Origin: Candidatus Thiodictyon syntrophicum
GTDB taxonomy: Bacteria; Pseudomonadota; Gammaproteobacteria; Chromatiales; Chromatiaceae
Assembly (NCBI RefSeq): GCF_002813775.1
Contig: NZ_CP020370.1
Coordinates: forward strand, 2,195,501 to 2,259,500
Length of the DNA: 64,000 nucleotides
Reading direction: 5' to 3'
The notes under the pieces are model-generated. The model saw nothing but the letters and a program-made list of their open reading frames with translations, was not told the DNA's origin and made no database searches. Of the stretch, positions 8,255 through 17,718 are shown piece after piece (position 1 is the stretch's first letter; each line of letters begins with the position of its first letter). A program made the translations under genes and the position numbers.

Positions 8255-11148
8255 AGGACCCGCGCCCGCTCGGTCCGCTCGAACACCTCGATGTGGTCGC
8301 CGACCTGGACATCGTTGTAGTTCTTCACGCCGATGCCGCAGTCGGTACCGGCCCGCACCTCGGCCACGTCATCCTTGTAGCGGCGCAGCGACTCCAGCGT
8401 GCCCTCGTAGATCACGACGTGGTTGCGCAGGACGCGGATCGGGTTGTTGCGCTTGATCATCCCGTCGACCACCATACAGCCGGCAATGGCGCCGAACTTG
8501 GAGGAACGGAACACATCGCGCACCTCCACCATGCCGATGATCTCCTCGGTGATGACGGGCTTGAGCAGGCCCGAGATGGCCTTCTTCACGTCGTCGATCA
8601 GCTCGTAGATGATGCTGTAGTAACGCAGATCGAGCGCCTTTTCCTCCACCACCCGCCGCGCCGCCGCGTCCGCCCGGACGTTGAAGCCCAGGATGATGGC
8701 GCTGGAGGTCACCGCCAGGTTGGCGTCCGACTCGGTGATGCCGCCGACCCCGGTCGCCACCAGGATGACCTTGACCTCGTCGTTGGTGAGCTTGAGCAGG
8801 CTCTCGCGCAGGGCCTCCAGACTGCCTTGCACGTCCGCCTTGACGATCAGGTTGACCGATTTCAGTTCCCCGTCCTTGAGCTGGGAGAAGATCTGATCCA
8901 GGCTCACACCCCGGTTCTCGTCCAGCTTGGAGCGGCGCATCCGCGAGGAACGGAACTCCGCGACCTCACGGGCGCGCCGCTCATCGACCACCGCCAGGAC
9001 ATCGTCACCGGCATCGGGCGGGGCGGAGAGGCCCAGGACCTGCACCGGGATGGAGGGTCCGGCGGCCTCGACCGGGTTGCCGGCCTCGTCGAACATGGCG
9101 CGGACCCGGCCGTATTCGCCGCCGCTGACGATCATGTCGCCACGCCGCAGCGTGCCCGCCTGGACCAGGATGGTGGCCACCGGGCCGCGGCCCTTGTCCA
9201 GGCTCGACTCGACGATGGTGCCGCGGGCGGGGCCGTCCACCGGGGCCTTGAGCTCCAGCACCTCGGCCTGCAGCAGGATGGCATCGAGCAGATCGTCGAT
9301 CCCCTCGCCGGTCTTGGCCGAGACCTTGACCAGCATGGTGTCCCCGCCCCAGGCCTCGGTCAGTACCTCGTGTTGGGACAGTTCCTGCATGACCCGGTCC
9401 GGGTTGGCATCGGGCTTGTCCATCTTATTGACGGCCACCACGATCGGTACCTTGGAGGCGCGGGCGTGGGCGATCGCCTCGATGGTCTGGGGCATGACGC
9501 CGTCGTCCGCCGCCACCACCAGCACCACGATGTCCGTGACCTTGGCGCCGCGGGCCCGCATCGCCGAGAAGGCGGCATGACCGGGGGTATCCAGGAAGGA
9601 GATGACCCCGCGGGTGGTTTCCACATGGTAGGCGCCGATGTGCTGGGTGATGCCGCCGGCCTCGCCGGAGGCGACCCGGGTGCGCCGGATATAGTCCAGG
9701 AGCGAGGTCTTGCCGTGATCGACATGACCCATGATGGTGACCACCGGGGCGCGCGGCTGGGCTTCGGCCAGGCCGGACTGCTCGTCGGCCTCCTCGATCA
9801 GCGTATCCTCGGTGGTGCGCAGATCGGCGATGACGGCCGTGTGTCCCATCTCCTCGACGATCAGGACGGCGGTGTCACGGTCCAGCATCTGGTTGATGGT
9901 GACCATCATCCCCTGCTTGAACAGGGCCTTGACGACATCGCCGGCCTTGACCGACATGCGGCTGGCCAGTTCGCCGACGGAGATGGTCTCCGGCAGCGCC
10001 ACGTCACGGATCACCGGCGCGGTGGGCCGCTGGAAGACGTGCTTATCCTGCAGTTGGGGTTTGGTGGTCTTGCGCTTGCGGCGCGGACGCCCGCCGGCCG
10101 CGTCGCCGTCCACCTCTTCGTATTCGACCCGTGGGGCCTCCTGGTCCCGACCGCGCAGCGAGTCCTTGCGTCCGGCCTTCTTGACCGATTTCTCCTTCTC
10201 GGAGAGTTCCGGCGGCTTCTTGGCGGCGACGACGACCGGCGGCTTCTTGGCGGGCTTGGCGGCCTCGCCACGACGGCGCACGACCGGCTCCGCCTCATCG
10301 GCGACCATTTCCAGGGGCGCGGGGACCACGGCCGCGGCCGCGGCGACGGGGGCGGTCTCGACCACCGCCTCGGTCTCGCTGAGGTCCGGCTCCGCGACCG
10401 GGCGTGCGGCCTCATCGGCCAGGCGTTTCGCCTCGGCCTCGGTCTCCGCACGGCGTTGCGCCTCTTCGGCCTCGCGCTGCCGCTCGGCGGCCTCACGGGT
10501 CTGGCGCTCGTGATCTTCCAGTTCACCCAGGCGGCGTGCCTCCTGCTCGGCGCGCATGGAGGCCAGTTCGATTCGCCGCCGCCCGTCGTCCATGGGGCTG
10601 CTGCGCAGTGTCTGGCGTTCGCGGGCGGGGCGCGGGGGCGGTGCGGCGGGCCGGCGTGAGGCCGGGGCGGCGGGTCTCACCACCGGGGCGGGCGGCGGCG
10701 CGGTCGCGGCTGCCACTTCCGTCGGGGCCCCCGTCGGAGCTGGCGTCGGCGCCTGCGTCGGCGCTTGCGCCGCCGCCGGTTCGTCACCGCGCTTTACATA
10801 GGTGCGCTTGCGGCGGACCTCGACGCTGATGGTCTTGGCGCGTGCGGCCGGTGTCGGTCGGGAATTGCTGCCGCCCCCGGCGCCCGGTACCCGCGGGGTC
10901 ACGGCCGGCTGACGCAATTCGCTCACGCTCTTACGCTTCAAGGTGACCTGGCTGGGATCGGCGCCGCCCTCGGACCCGCCGCGGCCGTGGCTGCGGCGCA
11001 GGAAGGTCAAGAGTTGGACCTTTTCCTGTTCGGTCAGGGTGGAGTCGGCGTCGCTGGCGCTGATGCCGGCCTCACTGAGTTGGGTCAGGAGACGTTCGAC
11101 TGGGATGCCGACCGTGGAGGCGAGTTGTTTCACTGTCACTTCACTCAT
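8251..11148 (-). CDS. infB: Translation initiation factor IF-2
   Basis: IF-2 is the GTPase that brings fMet-tRNA to the small subunit. At 965 residues it is long (E. coli 890). It has an IF2_N domain at residues 1-52, then about 350 residues of Ala/Pro/Glu/Arg-rich linker, a second IF2_N-like segment, and the GTPase domain from about residue 466 with [22 protein letters not shown] and NKMDKPDA. The beta-barrel and C-terminal domains follow. GAGG precedes the ATG by about 8 bases, and nusA ends 12 bases upstream. Confidence 0.96.
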   Translation of the reverse strand: MSEVTVKQLASTVGIPVERLLTQLSEAGISASDADSTLTEQEKVQLLTFLRRSHGRGGSEGGADPSQVTLKRKSVSELRQPAVTPRVPGAGGGSNSRPTPAARAKTISVEVRRKRTYVKRGDEPAAAQAPTQAPTPAPTGAPTEVAAATAPPPAPVVRPAAPASRRPAAPPPRPARERQTLRSSPMDDGRRRIELASMRAEQEARRLGELEDHERQTREAAERQREAEEAQRRAETEAEAKRLADEAARPVAEPDLSETEAVVETAPVAAAAAVVPAPLEMVADEAEPVVRRRGEAAKPAKKPPVVVAAKKPPELSEKEKSVKKAGRKDSLRGRDQEAPRVEYEEVDGDAAGGRPRRKRKTTKPQLQDKHVFQRPTAPVIRDVALPETISVGELASRMSVKAGDVVKALFKQGMMVTINQMLDRDTAVLIVEEMGHTAVIADLRTTEDTLIEEADEQSGLAEAQPRAPVVTIMGHVDHGKTSLLDYIRRTRVASGEAGGITQHIGAYHVETTRGVISFLDTPGHAAFSAMRARGAKVTDIVVLVVAADDGVMPQTIEAIAHARASKVPIVVAVNKMDKPDANPDRVMQELSQHEVLTEAWGGDTMLVKVSAKTGEGIDDLLDAILLQAEVLELKAPVDGPARGTIVESSLDKGRGPVATILVQAGTLRRGDMIVSGGEYGRVRAMFDEAGNPVEAAGPSIPVQVLGLSAPPDAGDDVLAVVDERRAREVAEFRSSRMRRSKLDENRGVSLDQIFSQLKDGELKSVNLIVKADVQGSLEALRESLLKLTNDEVKVILVATGVGGITESDANLAVTSSAIILGFNVRADAAARRVVEEKALDLRYYSIIYELIDDVKKAISGLLKPVITEEIIGMVEVRDVFRSSKFGAIAGCMVVDGMIKRNNPIRVLRNHVVIYEGTLESLRRYKDDVAEVRAGTDCGIGVKNYNDVQVGDHIEVFERTERARVL

Positions 11149-11160
11149 GTAACGAACCTC

Positions 11161-12669
11161 CTAACGGGATTCCCCGCCCGCATCGGCAAACCAGGGCTCA
11201 CGTGCCTTCATGATGAGGCGCGCCGCCCGCTCCGCGTCCATGCCTTCAATCTCCATCAATTCATCGACCGACTGTTCGGCCAGGTCCTCCACGGTCGCCA
11301 TCCCGGCGGCGGCCAGGGCCAAGGCCAGGCCCTCGTCCATTCCCTCCATGTCGAGCAGGTCCTGCGCCGGTTCACCGCCGACCACCTCTTCGGTGGCAAT
11401 CGCGCGCGTGAGCAGTATGTCCTTGGCGCGTTCGCGCAACTCATTGATAGTCGCATCGTCCAGCTCATCGATCGCCTGCATCTCGGCGAGCGGCACATAG
11501 GCCACCTCATCGACGCTGGTGAAGCCCTCGTCGACCAGGATGGAGGCCAGATTCTCGTCCACCCCGAGTTGGTCCATAAAGCTCTGGACCGAGCGGTGGG
11601 CCTCCTGCTCGCTTTTGGCGGCCGCCTCTTCCTCATTCATCACGTTCAACTCCCAGCCGGTCAGTTGGCTCGCGAGTCGCACGTTCTGACCGCCGCGGCC
11701 GATCGCCTGCGAGAGGTTCTCCTCCTTGACCGCCACGTCCATGCTGCGCGCCTCCTCGTCGATGACGATGGAGACCACGTCCGCCGGTGACATGGCGTTG
11801 ATCACGTATTGGGCCGGGTTGTCGTCGTAAAGAATAATGTCCACCCGTTCGCCGTTGAGTTCGTTTGAGACTGCCTGGACGCGCGAGCCGCGCATGCCGA
11901 CGCAGGCGCCCACCGGGTCGATGCGCGGGTCCTTGGTGCGCACGGCGATCTTGGCCCGCGCACCGGGGTCCCGGGCGGCACCCAGGATTTGGATCATACC
12001 CTCACCGACCTCGGGGACTTCGAGCTTGAAGAGTTCGATCAGCAGTTCCGGCGCGGTCCGGCTGACGAACAGTTGCGGCCCCTTGGCCTCGGCGCGCACG
12101 TCGAACAGATACCCGCGCATGCGGTCGCCCGCGCGCACCGATTCGCGTGGGATGACATGCTCGCGGGGAATCAGGGCTTCGGCATTGCTGCCCAAGTCCA
12201 GGAGGATAGAGCCCCGATCGGCCTTCTTGACGATGCCGGTGACCAATTCGCCCTTGCGCTCCGTATAGGCATCGACGATCTTGGTCCGCTCCGCCTCGCG
12301 CACCTTCTGCACGATGACCTGCTTGGCGGTCTGGGCGGCGATGCGACCGAAGAGTTCGGAATCGATCTCCTCTTCCATGAAGTCCCCGGCCTTGAGCCCG
12401 GGCTCCAGCATCTCCGCGGCGGAGAGGGTGATCTGGCGCTCCGGGGCCTCCAGTACGCCCGCCTGCGGGTCCTCCATGACCTCCCAGCGGCGGAAGGTCC
12501 GATAGTCCCCGGTCTTGCGGTCGATGACCACGCGGGCATCGATCTCACCGCCGTGCTTCTTGCGGGTGGCCGAGGCAAGCGCGGCCTCAATGGCCTCGAA
12601 GATCACATCTTCGGGGACATCCTTCTCATTGGATACGGCTTCAACGACCAGCAGGATCTCTTTGCTCAT
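11161..12669 (-). CDS. nusA: Transcription termination/antitermination factor NusA
   Basis: NusA binds RNA polymerase and modulates pausing, termination and antitermination. The 502-residue product has the N-terminal polymerase-binding domain ([17 protein letters not shown]), an S1 domain ([22 protein letters not shown]), KH domains ([21 protein letters not shown] and [17 protein letters not shown]) and two C-terminal acidic repeats ([28 protein letters not shown]). The start at 12669 matches family N-termini; the frame is open for another 28 codons upstream, but that stretch overlaps rimP. Confidence 0.95.
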   Translation of the reverse strand: MSKEILLVVEAVSNEKDVPEDVIFEAIEAALASATRKKHGGEIDARVVIDRKTGDYRTFRRWEVMEDPQAGVLEAPERQITLSAAEMLEPGLKAGDFMEEEIDSELFGRIAAQTAKQVIVQKVREAERTKIVDAYTERKGELVTGIVKKADRGSILLDLGSNAEALIPREHVIPRESVRAGDRMRGYLFDVRAEAKGPQLFVSRTAPELLIELFKLEVPEVGEGMIQILGAARDPGARAKIAVRTKDPRIDPVGACVGMRGSRVQAVSNELNGERVDIILYDDNPAQYVINAMSPADVVSIVIDEEARSMDVAVKEENLSQAIGRGGQNVRLASQLTGWELNVMNEEEAAAKSEQEAHRSVQSFMDQLGVDENLASILVDEGFTSVDEVAYVPLAEMQAIDELDDATINELRERAKDILLTRAIATEEVVGGEPAQDLLDMEGMDEGLALALAAAGMATVEDLAEQSVDELMEIEGMDAERAARLIMKAREPWFADAGGESR

Positions 12670-12730
12670 ACCTTCCCATACTCTAGCGCTGTGCCATATT
12701 TTCAGCAGTGGTGCCGGCAGTGACCGCCGC

Positions 12731-13222
12731 TCAAGGGTGCGCGGCCGCTGCAAGATCAGGGATCAGCCGGGCGGATTCGAGGGCCGCCAGGGGCAGGTCC
12801 CAGGTACGGCCCTCCGCTTCCAGTCGGACCACTGCGTTTCCCCCCGTCGCCGACCCCAGGCCGAGCAGCACCCCTTCCAGGTTGCGTCGGCCCTCGACCT
12901 TCTCGGCCAGCCGGACCTTGATCCGCTGCCCGGCGAAGCGCGCGAAATGCTCCGCAAACACCAGGGGCCGATCCAGCCCGGGCGATGAGACCTCCAGGTC
13001 ATAGTGCCCCGGCAGCGGGTCCTCCACGTCCAGGACGCCGCTCAACTGGTGACTCACCAGGGTGCAGTCATCCAGGGTGACGCCGTTGGCGTGGTCGATG
13101 TAAATGCGCAGGGTGGAGGCGCCGCCGCCGCGCTGGAAATGCTCCACCCCGACCAGTTCATAGCCCATGGGCTCGACCACGCGGCGCGCCAACTGGGTCA
13201 GGGTGCTGTCAACCGGCTGCAT
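12731..13222 (-). CDS. rimP: Ribosome maturation factor RimP
   Basis: RimP is needed for 30S maturation. The 163-residue product has the family features [29 protein letters not shown] and [12 protein letters not shown]. The start at 13222 ([11 protein letters not shown]) gives a normal length; the upstream in-frame codons look non-coding. It is the first gene of the rimP-nusA-infB operon and is preceded by a leader with a terminator-like hairpin at 13327-13347. Confidence 0.93.
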   Translation of the reverse strand: MQPVDSTLTQLARRVVEPMGYELVGVEHFQRGGGASTLRIYIDHANGVTLDDCTLVSHQLSGVLDVEDPLPGHYDLEVSSPGLDRPLVFAEHFARFAGQRIKVRLAEKVEGRRNLEGVLLGLGSATGGNAVVRLEAEGRTWDLPLAALESARLIPDLAAAAHP

Positions 13223-13326
13223 GGAAAAAATCGTCCAAAAACAAAAAATGGGCCAGCGGCCCACTGCGTTGGTGCGCCGATCTCACGGTTGACCGCGGAT
13301 CGGGCGACCTACCTCGTGACGTACAG

Positions 13327-13347
13327 AAAAACCCCGGGTGCGGGGTT
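13327..13347 (-). terminator. Terminator-like hairpin in the rimP leader
   Basis: On the minus strand AACCCCG, loop CACC, then CGGGGTT forms a perfect 7-bp stem (13330-13336 with 13341-13347) that runs straight into a tract of Ts. No minus-strand gene lies between it and the divergent gene at 13545, so it lies about 105 bases ahead of the rimP start in the likely untranslated leader. An attenuator of the operon, or the end of a short untranslated RNA, are both possible. Confidence 0.65.
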
Positions 13348-13478
13348 CATGACGGGGAACCTCGAGGATCGCGAACCTTCCTGGGGGGCCTTAGTCCGTC
13401 ACAGATTTAGCGCCGGAAGTGTAGGTCCTTCGCGGCCGTTGTGCAAGGCCGTTGTCGGCGGCGGGGTGTGATTAGTCC

Positions 13479-13508
13479 TTGGCGCCGGCCCGCGGGCGGG
13501 GCTAGACT
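13479..13508 (+). promoter_or_regulatory. Candidate sigma-70 promoter for the DUF1703-type gene
   Basis: TTGGCG (13479-13484) and TAGACT (13503-13508) are spaced 18 bp apart and end 36 bases before the ATG at 13545. The -35 matches consensus at four positions and the -10 at four. No other pair in the gap looks better. Confidence 0.35.
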
Positions 13509-13544
13509 CACGCCCATCGTTCGCCCGGTTGCGCCTCCGACACC

Positions 13545-15200
13545 ATGAGCCCGCCCCTCAAAAAGTTGCCGATCGGCATCCAGACCTTCAGTGAGATCAT
13601 CACCGAGGGTTACACCTATGTCGACAAGACGGCGCACGCCCTGGCCCTGGCGAACGGGGGCAAATACTATTTTCTGTCGCGCCCGCGCCGCTTCGGCAAG
13701 AGCCTGTTCCTGGATACGCTCAAGGACCTGTTCGAGGGCCGCGAGGCGCTGTTTCGCGGGCTCGCCATCCACCGCCACTGGGACTGGTCGCGCCGCCACC
13801 CGGTGATCCGGCTCGATTTCGCCGGCGGGGTGGTGCAGACGCGCGCGGCGCTGGACCTGCGCATCGGGCGGCTGTTGCGGGAGAATGCCGAACGCCTCGG
13901 GGTGGACTGCGACTGGATCAACAACGACATCCCGGGGTGTTTCGGCGACCTGATCCGCGCCGCCCAGGCCGCCCACGGGAGCCGCGTGGCGATCCTGGTC
14001 GACGAGTACGACAAGCCGATCCTCGACAACATCGATCAACTCGAGCGCGCGGCCGAGTTGCGCGAGGGGCTCAAGAACCTCTATTCGACCATGAAGGCGC
14101 AGGATGCCCACATCCAGTTCGTCCTCATGACCGGGGTGACCAAATTCAGCAAGGTCAGCCTGTTTTCGGGGTTGAATCAACTCAACGACCTGACGCTCGA
14201 TGAGCGTTTCGCCACCCTCTGCGGCTACACCCAGGCGGACCTTACGACCACCTTTGGCGGGCATCTGGCCGGTATCGATTGGAATAAGCTCAAGCGCTGG
14301 TACAACGGCTACAGCTTTCTCGGCGAGCCGGTCTACAACCCCTTCGACATCCTGCTGTTCATCGATAAGGGCCAAGTGTACCGCAACTACTGGTTCGAGA
14401 CCGGCAGCCCGAGCTTTCTGATCAAGCTCCTGCAACAGCGCCGCGCCTTCCTGCCCGAGCTGGACGGCATCGAGGCCAGCGAGGAGATCCTCGATTCCTT
14501 CGACCTCGAGCGCATCGACCCGGTGACACTGCTGTTTCAGACCGGTTATCTGACCATTGCCGACACCCGTTGGCGGCGCTCGCGCCGGCTCTACCGGCTG
14601 CGGCTGCCCAACCAGGAGGTCAAGATGGCCCTGGCCGACCACCTCATCGACGGCTATCTGGGCACCTTGCCTGGTGGGCGCGACGCGCCCCAGGATGAAC
14701 TCTATGATTGCCTCAGCGAGGGCGATGTCGCCGGTCTGATCGACGCGATCCGTCGGCTTTTTGCCGGCGTACCCTGGCGCAATTTCACCGGCAACAGCCT
14801 GCCCGAGGCTGAGGGCTATTATGCCAGCGTGCTCTATGCCTTCTTCGCCAGTCTCAACGCCGAGATCATCCCGGAAGACATCAGCAACCAGGGCCAGGTG
14901 GACCTGACCATCAAGCTGGCCGATTACATCTATGTGATCGAGATCAAGCTGATACATGGTCAGGCCCCACGCGAGCCGTCCCGAACGGCGCCGCCGACCG
15001 CACCGCTGCCGGGGGATGAGTGCGCGCCCGATCCGGTCCATGACGGCGGCGTCGGCAATCCCGCCCTGGCGCAGATCCGCGCCCGCGGCTACAGCGCCAA
15101 ATATCGCGGTCTGCCGGGCAAGGGCCTGTTCGAGGTCGGGCTGGTGTTCGACAGTCAAGCGCGTAATCTGGTGCAGGCCGACTGGATGGCGGTGGTTTGA
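13545..15200 (+). CDS. AAA-ATPase-like / PD-(D/E)XK nuclease family protein
   Basis: The 551-residue protein matches the family often annotated as AAA-ATPase-like plus PDDEXK_9 (DUF1703). It starts LPIGIQTFSEIITEGYTYVD and has the P-loop-like SRPRRFGKSLF near residue 50 and a VAILVDEYDKPI Walker B-like strand. The C-terminal nuclease-like part contains YIYVIEIKL, with the E-x-K of the PD-(D/E)XK fold, and KYRGLPGKGLFEVGLVFD. A proline-rich insertion of about 35 residues follows the E-x-K strand, so the nuclease core may be disturbed. Members occur in many copies in bacteroidetes and purple sulfur bacteria; their role is not established. It is a single-gene unit, divergent from rimP. Confidence 0.85.
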   Translation: MSPPLKKLPIGIQTFSEIITEGYTYVDKTAHALALANGGKYYFLSRPRRFGKSLFLDTLKDLFEGREALFRGLAIHRHWDWSRRHPVIRLDFAGGVVQTRAALDLRIGRLLRENAERLGVDCDWINNDIPGCFGDLIRAAQAAHGSRVAILVDEYDKPILDNIDQLERAAELREGLKNLYSTMKAQDAHIQFVLMTGVTKFSKVSLFSGLNQLNDLTLDERFATLCGYTQADLTTTFGGHLAGIDWNKLKRWYNGYSFLGEPVYNPFDILLFIDKGQVYRNYWFETGSPSFLIKLLQQRRAFLPELDGIEASEEILDSFDLERIDPVTLLFQTGYLTIADTRWRRSRRLYRLRLPNQEVKMALADHLIDGYLGTLPGGRDAPQDELYDCLSEGDVAGLIDAIRRLFAGVPWRNFTGNSLPEAEGYYASVLYAFFASLNAEIIPEDISNQGQVDLTIKLADYIYVIEIKLIHGQAPREPSRTAPPTAPLPGDECAPDPVHDGGVGNPALAQIRARGYSAKYRGLPGKGLFEVGLVFDSQARNLVQADWMAVV

Positions 15201-15221
15201 CGGCTGCCCACCTAGCCCATA

Positions 15222-15390
15222 ACCCTAGAAAGAGCAGTTCTCACACAGAGACACAAAGATCACAAAGATTTTCAACGCGATATCTAGGTCGAGGAGGTCG
15301 TCCGCGCGGTGACCGGCACAACGCCTTCTAATGATTTGTTTTTGTTTGTGTTCTTTGTGTTCTTTGTGTGAGCAATTCCCGGATTTAGGA
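15222..15390. repeat. MITE-like palindromic element, copy 1
   Basis: The left arm begins AGAAAGAGCAGTTCTCAC and continues with ACAAAG motifs. The right arm has repeated TTCTTTGTGT and ends GTGAGCAATTCCCGG, giving imperfect terminal inverted repeats. The core (ACGCGAT..AGGTCG..CAACGCCTTC.AATGAT) recurs in the copy at 35094-35275. It fills most of the gap between the DUF1703-type and SprT-like genes. Confidence 0.75.
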
Positions 15391-15426
15391 TGACCGAACC
15401 AATGGTAATCCCCTGGTGAGTCCCTT

Positions 15427-16074
15427 ATGCACCCCGCTGACGCCATGAGAGTGGACCGCAATCACAGCGCCCAGGGGAGCGGCGGCGGGCCGGTCGCCGC
15501 GCGAACCCGCGACGAGGCGGCCCTGCAAGCGCGCGTCGTGGCCCACACCCGCGCCCTCCTGGCGCAGGGCGGGCACTGGCTGGGGATCAGCCCCCCGGAG
15601 GCGCAGATCCGCTTCGATCTGCGCGGACGTGCCGCCGGTCAGGCCCGCTTCAGCCCGCGCGGGCCCTGGGTGGTGCGTTACAATCCGGTGCTGCTCGGGG
15701 CCAACGCGGAGGATTTCCTGGCCACCACGGTCCCCCATGAGGTCGCGCACCTGGTCGCCTATGTCCGGCACGGGGCGCGCATCCGTCCCCACGGGCCCCA
15801 GTGGCGGGCAATCATGCAGTTCTTCGGCGTCGCGCCCGAGCGCTGTCACCGCTACGACCTGTCGGCGGTGCGCGGCCGTGCCCTCCAAGAGTTCGACTAC
15901 CACTGCAACTGCCGCGGCCATCGCCTGAGCAGTATCCGCCACAACCGCGTCCTGGCCGGCGGGAGCTACATCTGTCGGCGCTGCGCGACTGCGCTACGCC
16001 CCGGTCTTCACCCCGGCGGGGGCGGGCACTTGAGACCTGACGAAGAAGTTTTGTCCGCAAATGAACGCAAATGA
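15427..16074 (+). CDS. SprT-like zinc metalloprotein
   Basis: The 215-residue protein has the HEVAH zinc-metallopeptidase motif (TTVPHEVAHLVAY, near residue 105) and a following HGPQWRAIMQFFG helix. A C-terminal zinc-ribbon segment (YHCNCRGHRLSS..HNRV...YICRRC) is of the SprT family. Members cut DNA-bound proteins in eukaryotes; the bacterial role is unclear. The last 11 or so residues are encoded by the left end of the palindromic element at 16041-16269, whose sequence provides the stop codon, so the original C-terminus has been replaced. An ATG six codons further in is an alternative start. Confidence 0.85.
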   Translation: MHPADAMRVDRNHSAQGSGGGPVAARTRDEAALQARVVAHTRALLAQGGHWLGISPPEAQIRFDLRGRAAGQARFSPRGPWVVRYNPVLLGANAEDFLATTVPHEVAHLVAYVRHGARIRPHGPQWRAIMQFFGVAPERCHRYDLSAVRGRALQEFDYHCNCRGHRLSSIRHNRVLAGGSYICRRCATALRPGLHPGGGGHLRPDEEVLSANERK

Positions 16075-16269
16075 ACGCAAATAAGACCAACGCCTCGCGG
16101 GCTCTTCAGCCTGAACAGGGCCGTCGATGCGTAAACGTGAATGCAGCGCGGAGAAGAGTCGGTGGCGTCGAAGGTGGGGTCAGTTCACGCCCTGGTGACG
16201 AATATCAGATCTCCAGGATATTCTCTTAATTTGCGTTCATTTGCGTTCATTTGCGGACAATACTCTTCG
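16041..16269. repeat. MITE-like element with about 43-bp terminal inverted repeats
   Basis: TTGTCCGCAAATGAACGCAA and a second ATGAACGCAAAT unit form the left arm (to about 16083). The exact reverse complement forms the right arm (about 16227-16261), and the outer CGAAGA ends pair imperfectly. About 145 bp of unique sequence lies between. There is no transposase inside. The left arm encodes the C-terminus of the SprT-like protein. Confidence 0.85.
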
Positions 16270-16279
16270 GCGGCGGGGG

Positions 16280-17029
16280 TCAGGAGGCCGCCGCCAGCGC
16301 CGCCAGGATACGTTCGACCTGCCCCGTGCAGTGCGCGATGTGACCGTCGATCTCGGCCATGGTGATCGCGCCCGCCGTCTTGCCGGCGGCCCAGTTGACG
16401 ACGAAGGCGAGGCAGGCGTAACGCAGCCCCAATTCCCGGGCCAGGGCCGCCTCGGGCATGCCCGTCATACCCACCAGGTCACAGCCATCGCGCTCCATCC
16501 GGGTGATCTCCGCCGCCGTCTCCAGCCGCGGTCCTTGCGTCGCCCCATAGGTCGCGGCGGCGAGCGCCGGGACCCCGGCGGCGGCGCAGGCGCAGAGCAG
16601 GTCGTGGCGCAACCGCGGGCAGTAGGGTTCGGTGAAGTCCACATGGCGGACGGGGAGCGACTCGCCGTCGTGGAAGCTGTGCTCGCGCCCCCAGGTATAG
16701 TCGATGAGTTGGTCGGGGACGGCGAAGGTGCGCGGGCTCAAGCCCGCGGTGATGCCGCCGACGGCGGCCAGCCCCACCACGGGCCCGGCCCCGGCGGCGT
16801 GCAGGGCCCACAGATTCGCCCGGTAGTTGATACGGTGCGGCGGCAACCGATGGCCGTCGCCGTGGCGGGCAAGAAAAAGCACCGGTCGGCGGGCTAGGTG
16901 CCCGCGCAGGACCGGTGCCGAGAGGGGGCCGAAGGGGGTGTCCGGCCGGAGTTGCGCCGTGACCTCGAGGCCCCCCAGCCGCTGAAAGCCCGAACCCCCG
17001 ATGATCGCAAGAAGACCTGTCACATGCAC
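16280..17029 (-). CDS. mtiP: S-methyl-5'-thioinosine phosphorylase
   Basis: This 249-residue PNP/MTAP-superfamily enzyme splits methylthio-nucleosides with phosphate. It has LLAIIGGSGFQRL at the N-terminus, RHGDGHRLPPHRINYRANLW, AVGGI and GCDLVGMTGMPEAALARELGL. The overall pattern is close to the Pseudomonas methylthioinosine phosphorylase rather than human-type MTAP. It probably serves polyamine-derived methylthioadenosine salvage, with the hypoxanthine passed on to the Hpt encoded 700 bp away. The start overlaps the 3' end of the hemerythrin gene by 10 bp. Methylthioadenosine phosphorylase is the alternative. Confidence 0.8.
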   Translation of the reverse strand: MHVTGLLAIIGGSGFQRLGGLEVTAQLRPDTPFGPLSAPVLRGHLARRPVLFLARHGDGHRLPPHRINYRANLWALHAAGAGPVVGLAAVGGITAGLSPRTFAVPDQLIDYTWGREHSFHDGESLPVRHVDFTEPYCPRLRHDLLCACAAAGVPALAAATYGATQGPRLETAAEITRMERDGCDLVGMTGMPEAALARELGLRYACLAFVVNWAAGKTAGAITMAEIDGHIAHCTGQVERILAALAAAS

Positions 17030-17466
17030 CGCGCCTCATGGAACATGCCGATCTCCACCAGTTTGGGGAAGAGGACCTGCTCCTCGCGTTCGATGCGCTG
17101 CCCGACCATCTCGAAGACCTCGTGGGTCTCGGTCACGAAATCGTCGCTGAAATTGAAGTCACAGTTTTTCAGCCAGTTCTTGTGATAGTCGTCGAAGATC
17201 TTGCGCAGCGGGCGCTCCCCGCTGATGAACCCCCAGGCGATGGACTTCACCTTGGGGTCCTCGTGGATCAGCAGGCTGGGATAAAGGCCGCGGTCCTCTT
17301 CGGCCAGGTGCCGACGCACCCGCTCACCGAGATCGCACAACAACTCGTGCGCGGTGCGGGCGTTCGGGCGGATGCGCAGCTGCTCCGTGGTCAGCAGCGA
17401 GCGCAGGTCGTCGATCATCTGTCGCAGCTCCGAGTGCGTGCTGCGGTAACCGTCTAGGGTCTGCAT
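17020..17466 (-). CDS. Hemerythrin HHE-domain protein
   Basis: The 148-residue all-helical protein has the spaced metal ligands of hemerythrins: STHSELR near residue 11, RRHLAEEDRGLYPSL near 57-68, DDYHKNWL near 113 and REEQVLFPKL near 134. Such proteins bind a di-iron centre and take part in oxygen sensing, storage or iron-sulfur repair. It overlaps mtiP by 10 bp. A possible promoter is at 17611-17639. Confidence 0.88.
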   Translation of the reverse strand: MQTLDGYRSTHSELRQMIDDLRSLLTTEQLRIRPNARTAHELLCDLGERVRRHLAEEDRGLYPSLLIHEDPKVKSIAWGFISGERPLRKIFDDYHKNWLKNCDFNFSDDFVTETHEVFEMVGQRIEREEQVLFPKLVEIGMFHEARCM

Positions 17467-17610
17467 GGATCATCCTCCTCTTCGTTGTTTCGTGAAAACC
17501 ACTCAGAGACGAACTGGCGACGGGCCAAACCGATCCGTGACGCCGAGTGGTAGGCACGCTTGCGGCGCGGTACCCCCAGGGCCGGTGCGCGAGCGATCTT
17601 ATAGCCCTAA

Positions 17611-17639
17611 GAGATACTCCAAAATCGGCTCGAGGTCAA
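17611..17639 (-). promoter_or_regulatory. Candidate sigma-70 promoter for the hemerythrin gene
   Basis: On the minus strand TTGACC is followed after 17 bp by TATCTC, inside an AT-rich stretch of an otherwise GC-rich gap. It lies about 145 bases upstream of the start at 17466. Confidence 0.35.
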
Positions 17640-17718
17640 AAAGCTATCGCTTATATTGTATTTTTAGAGGATTGTTTTTCGTTGTATTGGTTTTTCGCCG
17701 TCCCGCGGTTTCCGCCGT

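Noticed and set aside
8293-10659. 788-codon plus-strand open frame opposite infB.
   Set aside because: The infB frame on the other strand has full IF-2 motifs, and this one has only antisense-type composition.
13349-13544. Possible tRNA gene upstream of rimP, as in E. coli metY-rimP.
   Set aside because: I could not fold either strand into a cloverleaf and see no T-loop GTTCGA-type sequence or CCA end.
13407-15158. 583-codon minus-strand open frame opposite the DUF1703-type gene.
   Set aside because: The plus-strand frame carries recognisable family motifs; the minus frame is an antisense shadow.
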